Shown here: piece after piece, positions 8,001 through 14,521 of the stretch
Numbering within the stretch: the stretch's first letter is position 1
Layout: each line of letters starts with the position of its first letter
Origin: Firmicutes bacterium UBA1764
Lineage (GTDB): Bacteria > Bacillota > Clostridia > Peptostreptococcales > Anaerovoracaceae
Direction: 5' to 3'
Length of the DNA stretch: 18,635 bases
Assembly (NCBI GenBank): GCA_002315535.1
Contig: DCHA01000032.1
Location: 272 to 18,906 of the forward strand
Made by a program: the position numbers and the translations under genes
The notes under the pieces: generated by a model
Database searches by the model: none
What the model was told of the DNA's origin: nothing
What the model saw: only the letters and a program-made list of their open reading frames with translations

Positions 8001-8532
8001 AACCTGCTTCAATCTTGTATTTCTTTCCGGTGCCGAGATCTACTGATTCACCGGAGCCATCAAAGAACTTAGCGGCGAAATCTTTGCCGTCTACATCGAA
8101 CTGTACTGATGTACCTCTGATACCTGTGATCATTGTGTTGGTTCTGATATTCAGGGATTCATCGCTCTTAAGCTTTTCTTCTACATTGCAGAAGATACTT
8201 CCGTCAATAATGTAAAGCTCCAGCTTTCTTCCTGATTTGCGAATTTCGATTTCAGAAAGGCTGTCGATCTTTACTGCCTTTGACTTATCCAGTGCTACGT
8301 ATGCATAGCTGTCCTTGCCGGTCTTAATTGTGTAGCCACTGTAAAGATTCATATCCTCCTTTACAGTCTGCTTTTTGCCGGAGGCGTTCTTAACTGTTAC
8401 TGTGCCACTTGTGCTTGAAAGCTTTACTGTTGTCGATTTGATTTTGCTTGCTGCGAAGCATTCCGATACGGAAGCAAAAATCATAATGAGACAGAGAATA
8501 AATGCCAGTAATCTCTTGTACTCGTTTCTCAT
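5044..8532 (-). CDS. Large secreted FecR-domain protein with tandem repeats
   Basis: 1162 residues. A signal peptide (1-27) precedes a FecR domain (about 38-170) with the signature ITGIRGTSVQFDV (135-147). An Ala/Glu/Lys-rich helical stretch (about 190-283) and a Gly4 plus TPTPTPT linker (287-299) follow. Five clear repeats of about 100-106 residues start near 407, 513, 619, 724 and 823, and a more divergent one near 300. They share T-V-K-V-T-L-P, Y-T-V-I-K-x-T, S-F-T-A and C-S-V-x-L-S-G-V. After them come a short-period Asn/Ile/Val-rich beta-helix-like stretch (about 950-1020) and an unrecognised C-terminal domain (about 1035-1162). No LPXTG, SLH domain or C-terminal membrane helix is seen, so how it is retained at the surface is unclear. 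Start: GGAG eight bases upstream. It is probably an extracellular sensing or adhesive module for the CHASE2 cyclase; a TonB/sigma-type FecR role is unlikely because neither partner is present. The function is inferred. Confidence 0.88.
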   Translation of the reverse strand: MRNEYKRLLAFILCLIMIFASVSECFAASKIKSTTVKLSSTSGTVTVKNASGKKQTVKEDMNLYSGYTIKTGKDSYAYVALDKSKAVKIDSLSEIEIRKSGRKLELYIIDGSIFCNVEEKLKSDESLNIRTNTMITGIRGTSVQFDVDGKDFAAKFFDGSGESVDLGTGKKYKIEAGSKFVGGESADGAQGLAKMDNILDELSASAAEEIQGNEELAARIAKTFDTSTTELVNDIKEALPEMKAADQKAQEEKIKELEAAEKASSVVDDALKKSQVAKESEEKSSSGGGGSVTPTPTPTTYTVNLPDDSTYYSISNPKVDGEAVTKNANNVYTVTSGSSFTCTVNIVSGATLQFSEGTYSATAYELNNIQANKTILASANISAVSKTSAEAIKADLETSNTAISANINTVKVTLPANTTDVLTFSVSSSAITSTNALTNKTEYTVVKDTTFEFTFTNASGVEFTATGVGQASGNTYSFTADNDKTIACSVKLSGVNATDNKTALTNKVDSVTIETVKVTLPADTNNILTFTTSGAGITTSTAVDNKVDYTVIKGTDFEFTVTTYTGIEFIATNAGDVSGNSYSFTAVSDKAIACSVTLSGVDARTNEEALTGKVDSINFETVKITLPSDTTGVLTFTASGDEITASNGAVYTVIRGMQFEFAAVAPNNDVEFKATDLDPVANNYYSFAANGDTTITGSVTLSGIHAKTNRSALLQTNGITNIEYDTVEITLPTNVDNIISFTASGAGITTSNGAVYTVIKDTFFGFTVSTTTAGITVTGSNVGTVTDNYGEFVATADESVKIYVNISNYQLTINDNDLIITINTANSHTITFPANIDGVVSYTVSGSGITTSNASINEFTAYEGSKLYVTVETTGVAIDLYNGTSKLTGDNGCYEIVVGNSDVTYTAKMALAGNSLSVPEGSKVVIDEVAIIDNDYTFSGDVEFTNGFIINSNKTVTINEGSLVTVKGNTINNATLNLNGQLILDSGVNLIINSDGVINVASGASIVNNTGASITNNGKIKSDSYVNAFNIVTGGGTYSGTKTFYWLRYKTGCNRFVESKYQALNQSRIASPSNITSEDFVNKVDNYQTTYFTNTTNWEDPYPQHYNTFDWYSADISGTTVSLQYAGPSNSNSSITMPRIAGATENSFAYHVVLCFAVKRSN
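5803..7314 (-). repeat. Tandem coding repeats in the FecR protein (period about 315-318 bp)
   Basis: Five in-frame units at about 6997-7314, 6679-6996, 6364-6678, 6067-6363 and a degenerate 5803-6066. The first two are still similar in DNA: the stretches near 7060-7115 and 6741-6797 share ACACTGCATGC, CTTATCG, GTGAAACT and ATTACCTGA at the same spacing, 318 bases apart. This indicates fairly recent duplication of one module. The last units diverge most. The boundaries are approximate and set by the protein alignment. Confidence 0.85.
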
Positions 8533-8593
8533 AGTTGTTCTCCTTTGATGTGTCGTTACTTTAAATGTTTATGTTAATAAATTAATACCTAAG

Positions 8594-10810
8594 TTATTGT
8601 TCCCAAGCCTTGCTTTCTTCAAAGCGCTTTAGGAGTTCCAAGTCTATGCTGCCTTCCTTTTCTGCCATGATGTGCAGAATAGATAAGGCCTTGTCAACAG
8701 GCATTGCAGGTTTGTATGGTCTGTCGACAGCAGTAAGGGCATCAAATACGTCAAGTATTGTAAGAAGTCTTACCTCTCTTGAAATCTGATCTGCCGTAAG
8801 CTGGTTTGGATAACCTTTTCCGTTCAGCATCTCGTGATGACCTGCGGCCCACTCCGGAACCCTTGCATATATTTTCGGGAAGGCTACGTTGTCCAAAATC
8901 TTTCTTGTTACGACAACATGGCTTTCCATGATAGCTCTTTCTTCTTCTGTGAGGGTACCTTTCTTAATCGACAGGTTTTCGAATTCCTCATCAGTGAGCC
9001 ATCCGGTGCTGTGCAGATCCTTGACCATTGCTATCATGTCGTCCTGCAGGAAGCCTGCGCCGTTAATCTTATCTACCAGAGCGAGTATATCGTCGCATTT
9101 GCCTATAATCTTTTCGTATTGAGGCTTTTCAATGCGTCCCTCCAGCAAATCGATCTTTGCAAGCAGGGTCTTTTCATGAAGTCTGTTTTTAAGTCTTTCA
9201 TAAAGTGGGCCGAGTCTGTCAGGCTTGTTCATAACCTCAAGAGGTACAACGAGCTTGCCTACATCGTGCAGCCAAACACTCATAAGAAAGGCTCTTCGTT
9301 TATTCTCATCAAAGCGATATGGGCTGTTTGTTTTATCCAACCAATTGATGAAATTAGTTGCATATCTGACCATATTCTTTGTGTGATTTGCATTGTATGG
9401 CGATCTTTCATCAATGGCTGTTGAAAGTGTTCCAACCAAGGAATCAAGAAGCTGCATAATCTGATCAGAGTACTGCATGTTTGTAATGCTTATCGCTGCC
9501 TGTGATGCGATAGCGTTGATAAGCTGCTCGATGCTTGCATCAAACGGAATTGTTCGTCCGAAGCTATCCTTAGCATTAATGAGCTGCATTACCCCGATGA
9601 TTTCTTCCTTTTCATTGCTCATCGGAACCATGAGTACGCTTTTTGTTTTGTATCCGGTCATCTCATCATACTTGTAAGAGCCGTAGAAGTTAAAATCTGT
9701 GTCTCCGTGAATATCAGGGACATTTACAGACTTGTTGTTTAGTGCTGCCCATGCACTTGCATAGCTCGGATCCAGTGGAACCGGAGGCAGGCTGATTGGG
9801 GCATCGTGTCCGCCTTGTCTGATGTTCTTCGAGAGGGTAACCATTCTGCAGAAGTGCAGTCCGTCATCTTCTGCCAGATACAGCGTTCCTGCATCGCAGG
9901 CGGATATTTCCATTGCGCTGTCTAATATCATTGACAGCAGCTTTTCTCTGTCGCGCTCTGCAGATAATGCGAGGCACAAATCAATAAATCTTTTTGCTTT
10001 AAGCTCGTCGGTTAAACCATATTTATCTTCTCTGGCAAAGAAGACGTTCGGATTAACAGCCTTTGCTTCCATTTCAGCAATGCGCAGCTCCGGATCAGTT
10101 CTGTAGCTGCTGTGGTGAATGATGATGGTGTTCTTGGCATTGCAAAGAAGTCCAAGCTCAGCCGATTCATTCCACGGGTTGTGGCCGAAGCCTCTGTTTG
10201 TAATAGCTTCTGTATCACTGTATTGGCCATCTACAAAGAGATAGTCGCAGCCCTGTGCGAAATCTATGAATTCATCCTTAAAGCCTTCTGTGATAGAGCA
10301 GTCAGTTGCGAAAACTACTGATTCTCTTCCTGATTCAAGTCTGTATAACGTAACTCCGTTAGGATGTATTCCTCTTAGTGTTTTGACGATAATTCCGTCG
10401 ATTACTATCTCCGAATTTTCTCTCAGGTCAGTAAAGGTAAAATCCGCCGGAAGTTCGTCTATGCTAACCGGCCATGTCGGTGGCTCGTATAGAGCTTCGA
10501 TCTGCTGCTTTGTGGAAATTCCATTATGTTTGCATCCATATACCTCAAAGGAGAAGTCTTTATCAAATGCATTAGGACACATAGCGAGCCCAATGAGATG
10601 GTCTGCGTGAGCATGGCTTAAGAAAAGCTTAACGTGCTTTTCATCCTCTGTTAAGAAGTCATTAAGCTTTAGGATTCCTGTGCCGGCATCAAACACAACA
10701 ACCTGATCCAGCATGCGAATAAGTATGCATGTGCTGGCTCCTCCAAATTCATTGTATTTGCTTCCATCAACAGGAACAGAACCTCTTGCTCCCAGTATCT
10801 TTATATCCAA
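8594..10810 (-). CDS. MBL-fold / GAF / HD-GYP multidomain phosphodiesterase
   Basis: 738 residues from a TTG start at 10810-10808. That start has GGAGG at 10822-10818 with a 7-base spacer and opens directly onto the domain (DIKILGARGSVPV). An ATG at 10903 in the same frame is rejected because it overlaps the promoter. Metallo-beta-lactamase fold at 1-265: HAHADH at 66-71, His149, Asp170 and His232-233 are candidate metal ligands, resembling the RNase Z/PhnP-like and cyclic-nucleotide phosphodiesterase branch. GAF domain at about 270-445. HD-GYP-type domain at about 455-735: His476, HDVGK at 515-519, His631 and HHEMLNGKGYP at 658-668. About 80-100 extra helical residues lie between HDVGK and His631. 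Probable cytoplasmic enzyme; the HD-GYP part predicts c-di-GMP hydrolysis, the GAF a small-ligand input, and the MBL substrate is unknown. First gene of the signalling operon, 61 bases before the FecR gene with no terminator between. Confidence 0.9.
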   Translation of the reverse strand: MDIKILGARGSVPVDGSKYNEFGGASTCILIRMLDQVVVFDAGTGILKLNDFLTEDEKHVKLFLSHAHADHLIGLAMCPNAFDKDFSFEVYGCKHNGISTKQQIEALYEPPTWPVSIDELPADFTFTDLRENSEIVIDGIIVKTLRGIHPNGVTLYRLESGRESVVFATDCSITEGFKDEFIDFAQGCDYLFVDGQYSDTEAITNRGFGHNPWNESAELGLLCNAKNTIIIHHSSYRTDPELRIAEMEAKAVNPNVFFAREDKYGLTDELKAKRFIDLCLALSAERDREKLLSMILDSAMEISACDAGTLYLAEDDGLHFCRMVTLSKNIRQGGHDAPISLPPVPLDPSYASAWAALNNKSVNVPDIHGDTDFNFYGSYKYDEMTGYKTKSVLMVPMSNEKEEIIGVMQLINAKDSFGRTIPFDASIEQLINAIASQAAISITNMQYSDQIMQLLDSLVGTLSTAIDERSPYNANHTKNMVRYATNFINWLDKTNSPYRFDENKRRAFLMSVWLHDVGKLVVPLEVMNKPDRLGPLYERLKNRLHEKTLLAKIDLLEGRIEKPQYEKIIGKCDDILALVDKINGAGFLQDDMIAMVKDLHSTGWLTDEEFENLSIKKGTLTEEERAIMESHVVVTRKILDNVAFPKIYARVPEWAAGHHEMLNGKGYPNQLTADQISREVRLLTILDVFDALTAVDRPYKPAMPVDKALSILHIMAEKEGSIDLELLKRFEESKAWEQ

Positions 10811-10822
10811 AAATCCGCCTCC
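10811..10822 (-). promoter_or_regulatory. Ribosome binding site deciding a TTG start
   Basis: On the - strand GGAGG (10822-10818) stands seven bases before TTG (10810-10808), an ideal distance. Translation from this TTG begins with the first strand of the MBL fold. The longer reading from 10903 would add 31 residues (His/Ile/Met-rich, unlike the family) and would start inside the predicted promoter. Confidence 0.85.
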
Positions 10823-10896
10823 GGAATTAATTGCCGAAAATGTTATGCTTTCTATTATATGTATACAGAATATATTATACATCATGTGTGTGTGAA

Positions 10897-10925
10897 ATAA
10901 CACAAAAATGGAATAAAAATGTCAA
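10897..10925 (-). promoter_or_regulatory. Sigma-A-type promoter for the signalling operon
   Basis: On the - strand TTGACA (10925-10920) is a perfect -35 box, followed after 17 bases by TGTTAT (10902-10897), a four-of-six -10 box. It lies between the terminator of the upstream radical SAM gene and the TTG start, and would give a leader of roughly 80 bases. Two TATAAT hexamers on the same strand (10879-10874 and 10859-10854) are alternative -10 boxes but lack a good -35 box at the right distance. Confidence 0.6.
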
Positions 10926-10940
10926 TGAAAAAATTGCAAT

Positions 10941-10978
10941 AAAAAACGGTCTGCGTGCTTAATTTTTCACGCAGACCG
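10941..10978 (-). terminator. Rho-independent terminator of the radical SAM gene
   Basis: An 11-bp perfect stem: CGGTCTGCGTG (10947-10957) pairs with CACGCAGACCG (10968-10978) around a 10-base loop. On the - strand six T residues (10946-10941) follow directly. It begins a few bases beyond the stop of the radical SAM gene and insulates it from the signalling operon promoter. Confidence 0.93.
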
Positions 10979-10985
10979 CATATTT

Positions 10986-11885
10986 TTACTCTAAAGCTTT
11001 GCCCTGATAGGTATTTCTTACAGAAAATTCATGTAAGATGCTGTTAAGAACATCATGCTTATTTCTTGTCCACTCCGGAGCGATAAGGGCGTCTCCCGGA
11101 GCGTCCCCTGTGAGCCTATGAATTGTTATTTCTTTAGGAATCCATTCGAGGATATCAACTATGCATTTTACATACTCTTCTTTTGTGAGAAGAGGCCACG
11201 GATCAGCCTTATAGTCTTCTCCCATCCGGGTCCCTTCCATTACGTGAAGCATGTGAAGCTTCATTCCGAAGGGCTTTTTTGATGCAACGTATTTAGCGGA
11301 CTCTATAAATTGCTTTTCGTCTTCGCCCTTAAAGCCGAGCATTAGGTGGACAACGGTTTTAATTCCGCAGGCGTTAAGCATGACCATTGCATTACTAAAG
11401 ATTGCATTTGGATAGCATCTGTTGAAGTCTTCTGCTGTTTTTTCGTTTGCAGTCTGAAAACCAAGCTCCACCCACATAAAGCATTTTTTATTCAGATCTG
11501 ACAGCACGTCAAGCACCTCGCCATCTATACAGTCAGGTCTTGTTGAAATTACAAGGCCTATTACATCCTCATGGCTAAGAGCTTCTTCCCAAAGCATGCG
11601 AAGATACTGGGCGTCGGCATAGGTATTTGTATAGCTCTGGAAGTATGCAAGGAACTTAACCGGCTCCTTCCATTTTTCCCTTGCCGCCTTGATTTGTGTG
11701 TCGATATCAGCGGTAAATTCTCCGCTTCCGCCAAGGCAAAATGAGCAGCCTCCGTAGCCCTTATTTCCGTCTCTGTTTGGGCAGGTTAAACCGGCATCAA
11801 GTGCCAATTTTACTATTCTTTGTCCAAATTCATTTTTTAAATAAGTTGAAATTGAATTGTAGTGCAGATCTCTGAAATTATCCAT
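10986..11885 (-). CDS. TIGR01212-family radical SAM protein (YtqA/YhcC-like)
   Basis: 299 residues. The N-terminal CPNRDGNKGYGGCSFC motif (Cys35, Cys47, Cys50) is the long-spaced radical SAM cluster signature typical of the TIGR01212/YtqA/YhcC family, followed by a radical SAM barrel (for example VISTRPDCIDGEVLD near 112-126 and VVHLMLGFKGEDEKQF near 177-192). The protein binds a [4Fe-4S] cluster and S-adenosylmethionine; the substrate of this family is not established to my knowledge. Its length is normal. The start is set by the family-like N terminus; no Shine-Dalgarno is visible. It is transcribed divergently from queH across a 32-base gap and ends at a strong terminator, so it is probably a single-gene unit. 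Confidence 0.92.
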   Translation of the reverse strand: MDNFRDLHYNSISTYLKNEFGQRIVKLALDAGLTCPNRDGNKGYGGCSFCLGGSGEFTADIDTQIKAAREKWKEPVKFLAYFQSYTNTYADAQYLRMLWEEALSHEDVIGLVISTRPDCIDGEVLDVLSDLNKKCFMWVELGFQTANEKTAEDFNRCYPNAIFSNAMVMLNACGIKTVVHLMLGFKGEDEKQFIESAKYVASKKPFGMKLHMLHVMEGTRMGEDYKADPWPLLTKEEYVKCIVDILEWIPKEITIHRLTGDAPGDALIAPEWTRNKHDVLNSILHEFSVRNTYQGKALE

Positions 11886-11899
11886 AATATGCTGTTTTG

Positions 11900-11908
11900 T
11901 GATATAAT
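11900..11908 (+). promoter_or_regulatory. Extended -10 promoter giving a near-leaderless queH message
   Basis: TGATATAAT (11900-11908) is a perfect extended -10 element (TGnTATAAT). No convincing -35 box lies 17 bases upstream. Transcription would begin near 11914-11915, only three or four bases before the queH ATG at 11918, and no Shine-Dalgarno precedes that ATG. It is probably the promoter of the whole queH-priA-def-fmt-rsmB-stp-prkC operon, although read-in from elsewhere is not possible because the upstream gene is divergent. Confidence 0.65.
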
Positions 11909-11917
11909 TATTTAGTT

Positions 11918-12517
11918 ATGGCTGACAATAAGAAAAAACTAATTTTACATAGTTGCTGCGGACCTTGCTCTACGGCCGTTATTGAACGACTCGTGGAGGA
12001 TTTTGATATTACGGTTTTTTATTACAATCCGAATATCACAGATCAATGTGAATACATTCACCGCAGAGATGAGGAAATCCGTTTCATCAAGGAATTCTCA
12101 GCCAAAACAGGTGCAAAAATAAAATTCATCGAAGGGGATTATGATTCCGAGGAGTATTATAAGGTTTCCTGCGGACTTGAGCAAGCCCCGGAGGGCGGTG
12201 CAAGATGCAGTGAGTGCTTTAAGCTGAGACTTGAAAAAACAGTGCAGCTTGCGAAGGCGCAAAATGCGGATTTGTTTGACACTACTCTTACGGTCAGTCC
12301 CTACAAAAACTATGATGTGATCAGCAGAATCGCATCAGAGCTTGCGGATGAATATGCTGTTGACTACCTTGCGGGCAACTACAAAAAGAAGGATGGCTAC
12401 AAGAGATCAATAGACCTGTCAAAAGAATATGATTTATACAGACAGCATTACTGCGGCTGCGAATTTTCAAAGCGCGAGGCAGATGCGGCCAGAGCTGAAA
12501 AGGAGGCGTCAAAATGA
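11918..12517 (+). CDS. queH: Epoxyqueuosine reductase QueH
   Basis: 199 residues, the full DUF208/QueH family length. The paired-cysteine motif HSCCGPCS (11-18), GARCSECFKLRLEKT (95-109) and HYCGCEFS (177-184) supply the conserved cysteines that hold the iron-sulfur cluster and second metal. QueH performs the last step of queuosine synthesis, reducing epoxyqueuosine to queuosine in the wobble position of tRNAs with GUN anticodons. It is the non-orthologous replacement for cobalamin-dependent QueG. The reading frame ends in a 4-base overlap with priA (ATGA at 12514-12517). It appears to be the first gene of the operon, with no Shine-Dalgarno and a start almost at the predicted transcription start. 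Confidence 0.93.
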   Translation: MADNKKKLILHSCCGPCSTAVIERLVEDFDITVFYYNPNITDQCEYIHRRDEEIRFIKEFSAKTGAKIKFIEGDYDSEEYYKVSCGLEQAPEGGARCSECFKLRLEKTVQLAKAQNADLFDTTLTVSPYKNYDVISRIASELADEYAVDYLAGNYKKKDGYKRSIDLSKEYDLYRQHYCGCEFSKREADAARAEKEASK

Positions 12518-14508
12518 AATACGTCTCCGTGATAGTTGATAACAATACAAACGCAACTGATGAGCTTTATACCTATGAATCTGAATTCAGCGACATCAAG
12601 GTCGGAAATAAGGTCAGCATTCCGTTTTCACAGGGAAACAGAATACTTGACGGTTATATCGCCGCAGTCTCTGATGAAAGGCCCGAGGGCGTTAAAAGAC
12701 TGAAAAAGGTCAGAACCATAGATCCGGAGTTTTCACTAAGCCCCGAGGCTATGGAAACCGCAATATGGATGCACAGCAGATACATGTGCAGATATATCGA
12801 GGCGGTAAGATGCTTCCTTCCGGGGAACACTCCGGCGAAAAGAAAAACAAAGGATCCTTTTGAAGAAATCGTATACGAAGCTTCAAAGCCTGAAAGCCTG
12901 AATGATGAGCAGGCGCTTGCATATAAAGCAATCAGCGAAAGCCTGGATAAAAAAAACAGTGATATCTTTCTGCTCTTTGGTGTAACAGGCTCGGGCAAGA
13001 CCGAGATTTATCTGCAGGCAATGCAAAAGTGCCTGGGCAGTGGGCGCTGCGGAATAATTCTTGTTCCGGAGATTTCACTGACTCCGCAAACCGTTTCAAG
13101 ATTTGTTAATCGCTTCGGCAAGGAGCAGATTGCGATTCTTCACAGCAAGCTGACGCCACAGCAAAGAGCGGTTCAGTATGCGAGAATCCAAAGCGGCGAA
13201 GTAAAAATTGCAATAGGCGTAAGGTCTGCGATATTCGCACCCTTTGACAATATAGGACTCATCGTAATGGATGAGGAGCACGAAAGCAGCTATAAATCAG
13301 ACAAGAGTCCGAAGTATGACTGCCTGGAGCTAGCGACAAAAAGAGCTATGGCAAACAGCGCCGTGCTTCTGCTTGGAACAGCGACTCCGGCGGTTGCGGA
13401 TTATTATCGCAGCAAAAATAAAATATTTAAAGAGCTGACTTTAAAGCAGCGCTATAACAAGGTGCCTCTGCCAAGGGTCAGCATAGTCGATATGAGATCC
13501 GAGATAAAGGCGGGAAACAAGAGCCTATTTTCCGGAAAGCTTATATCCGAAATGGAAAAATGCTTTGAGCAGGGCAAGCAGGCAATACTCTTCCTGAACA
13601 GAAGAGGCTACTCAAGCTTTGTCAGCTGCAGAGAATGCGGATATGTAATGAAGTGCCCGGACTGCGGCATTTCGATGACCTATCACAAGGAGTCAAATGC
13701 GATGGAGTGCCATTACTGCGGCAAACGCAGAAGCGTTCCAAAGCAGTGTCCGGAGTGCGGCAGCAAAATAATCGGTCGCTTCGGCGCAGGAACAGAGCAG
13801 CTTGAGGAAAAGGCCATTGAGCTTTTCCCCGGTAAAAAAATCGAAAGACTCGATCTTGATACCGTTAAGAAAAAGGGCTCTGTTGACAGCATTCTTAAGC
13901 GTTTTGCATCAGGAAAAACAGACATCCTGATTGGAACCCAGCTTGTTGCAAAGGGATTGGATTTCGCAAACGTTGGTCTTGTCGGAATAATAAGCGCTGA
14001 TGTGAGTCTGAATATCCCGGACTACAGATCTGCTGAGAGGTGCTTTCAGCTTGCGACCCAGGCCGCAGGAAGAGCGGGCAGAGGAAACGAGCAGGGCGTA
14101 GTAGTAATACAGACATATACACCTGATCATCCTGCAATAGTCTTTGCCGCAAAGCAGGACTACGAGGCCTTTTACAAGCAGGAAATAAAGATTAGGGAAA
14201 TCGGCGCATATCCGCCGTTTACGGATATATTCCATATCGTGCTTACCGATAAGGACGAGGAAAAGGTAATCAGGGGCGCAGAAGAGCTTGCTTTCTTGAT
14301 GGAAAAAAAGCTTGATGACTCATACGTTATTCTCGGGCCGTGCAAGGCTCCGATTAATAAAGCGGGTGAGCTTTACAGGTATCAAATTATAATTAAATCT
14401 CCGGCGGGAAAACGCAGAGCCTTAAGCGGCGTTGTCAACGAAGTAAAAAGGACCGGAGTAAACGGATGTTTAGTAACAGTGGATATCAATCCGTATTCAC
14501 TGATGTAG
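12514..14508 (+). CDS. priA: Primosomal helicase PriA (replication restart)
   Basis: 664 residues. A 3'-DNA-binding domain (1-105) leads to helicase lobe 1 with Walker A GVTGSGKT (156-163) and DEEH (253-256). The zinc-binding region has all eight cysteines (372, 375, 381, 384, 399, 402, 412, 415). Helicase lobe 2 has GTQLVAKGLDF (474-484) and QAAGRAGR (516-523), and a C-terminal domain follows. PriA recognises stalled forks and reloads the replicative helicase. Start: AGGAGG seven bases upstream, overlapping the queH end. The protein is short for the family (usually about 730-800 residues); most of the missing length is between residues 105 and 130, where the winged-helix domain normally sits. 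Catalytic and zinc motifs are intact, so it should be functional. Confidence 0.96.
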   Translation: MKYVSVIVDNNTNATDELYTYESEFSDIKVGNKVSIPFSQGNRILDGYIAAVSDERPEGVKRLKKVRTIDPEFSLSPEAMETAIWMHSRYMCRYIEAVRCFLPGNTPAKRKTKDPFEEIVYEASKPESLNDEQALAYKAISESLDKKNSDIFLLFGVTGSGKTEIYLQAMQKCLGSGRCGIILVPEISLTPQTVSRFVNRFGKEQIAILHSKLTPQQRAVQYARIQSGEVKIAIGVRSAIFAPFDNIGLIVMDEEHESSYKSDKSPKYDCLELATKRAMANSAVLLLGTATPAVADYYRSKNKIFKELTLKQRYNKVPLPRVSIVDMRSEIKAGNKSLFSGKLISEMEKCFEQGKQAILFLNRRGYSSFVSCRECGYVMKCPDCGISMTYHKESNAMECHYCGKRRSVPKQCPECGSKIIGRFGAGTEQLEEKAIELFPGKKIERLDLDTVKKKGSVDSILKRFASGKTDILIGTQLVAKGLDFANVGLVGIISADVSLNIPDYRSAERCFQLATQAAGRAGRGNEQGVVVIQTYTPDHPAIVFAAKQDYEAFYKQEIKIREIGAYPPFTDIFHIVLTDKDEEKVIRGAEELAFLMEKKLDDSYVILGPCKAPINKAGELYRYQIIIKSPAGKRRALSGVVNEVKRTGVNGCLVTVDINPYSLM

Positions 14509-14521
14509 AGAGGAATAAAAA

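Noticed and set aside
5044..8532. FecR as part of a TonB/ECF-sigma iron-uptake switch
   Set aside because: No sigma factor, TonB receptor or inner-membrane helix arrangement is present, and the genome context is Gram-positive. The CHASE2 neighbour fits better.
8834..9424. A 196-codon + strand open frame opposite the HD-GYP region
   Set aside because: It lies wholly antisense to a strong domain-bearing gene, has no recognisable domain, and its composition is that of a shadow frame.
10854..10879. Two TATAAT boxes as the main promoter of the signalling operon
   Set aside because: Neither has a good -35 box at 16-18 bases; the TTGACA-17-TGTTAT pair just upstream is better, though the boxes remain possible alternatives.
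10811..10903. ATG at 10903 as the start of the MBL-GAF-HD-GYP gene
   Set aside because: It lies over the predicted -10 box, has no ribosome binding site, and the added residues do not fit the family; the TTG at 10810 has an ideal GGAGG.
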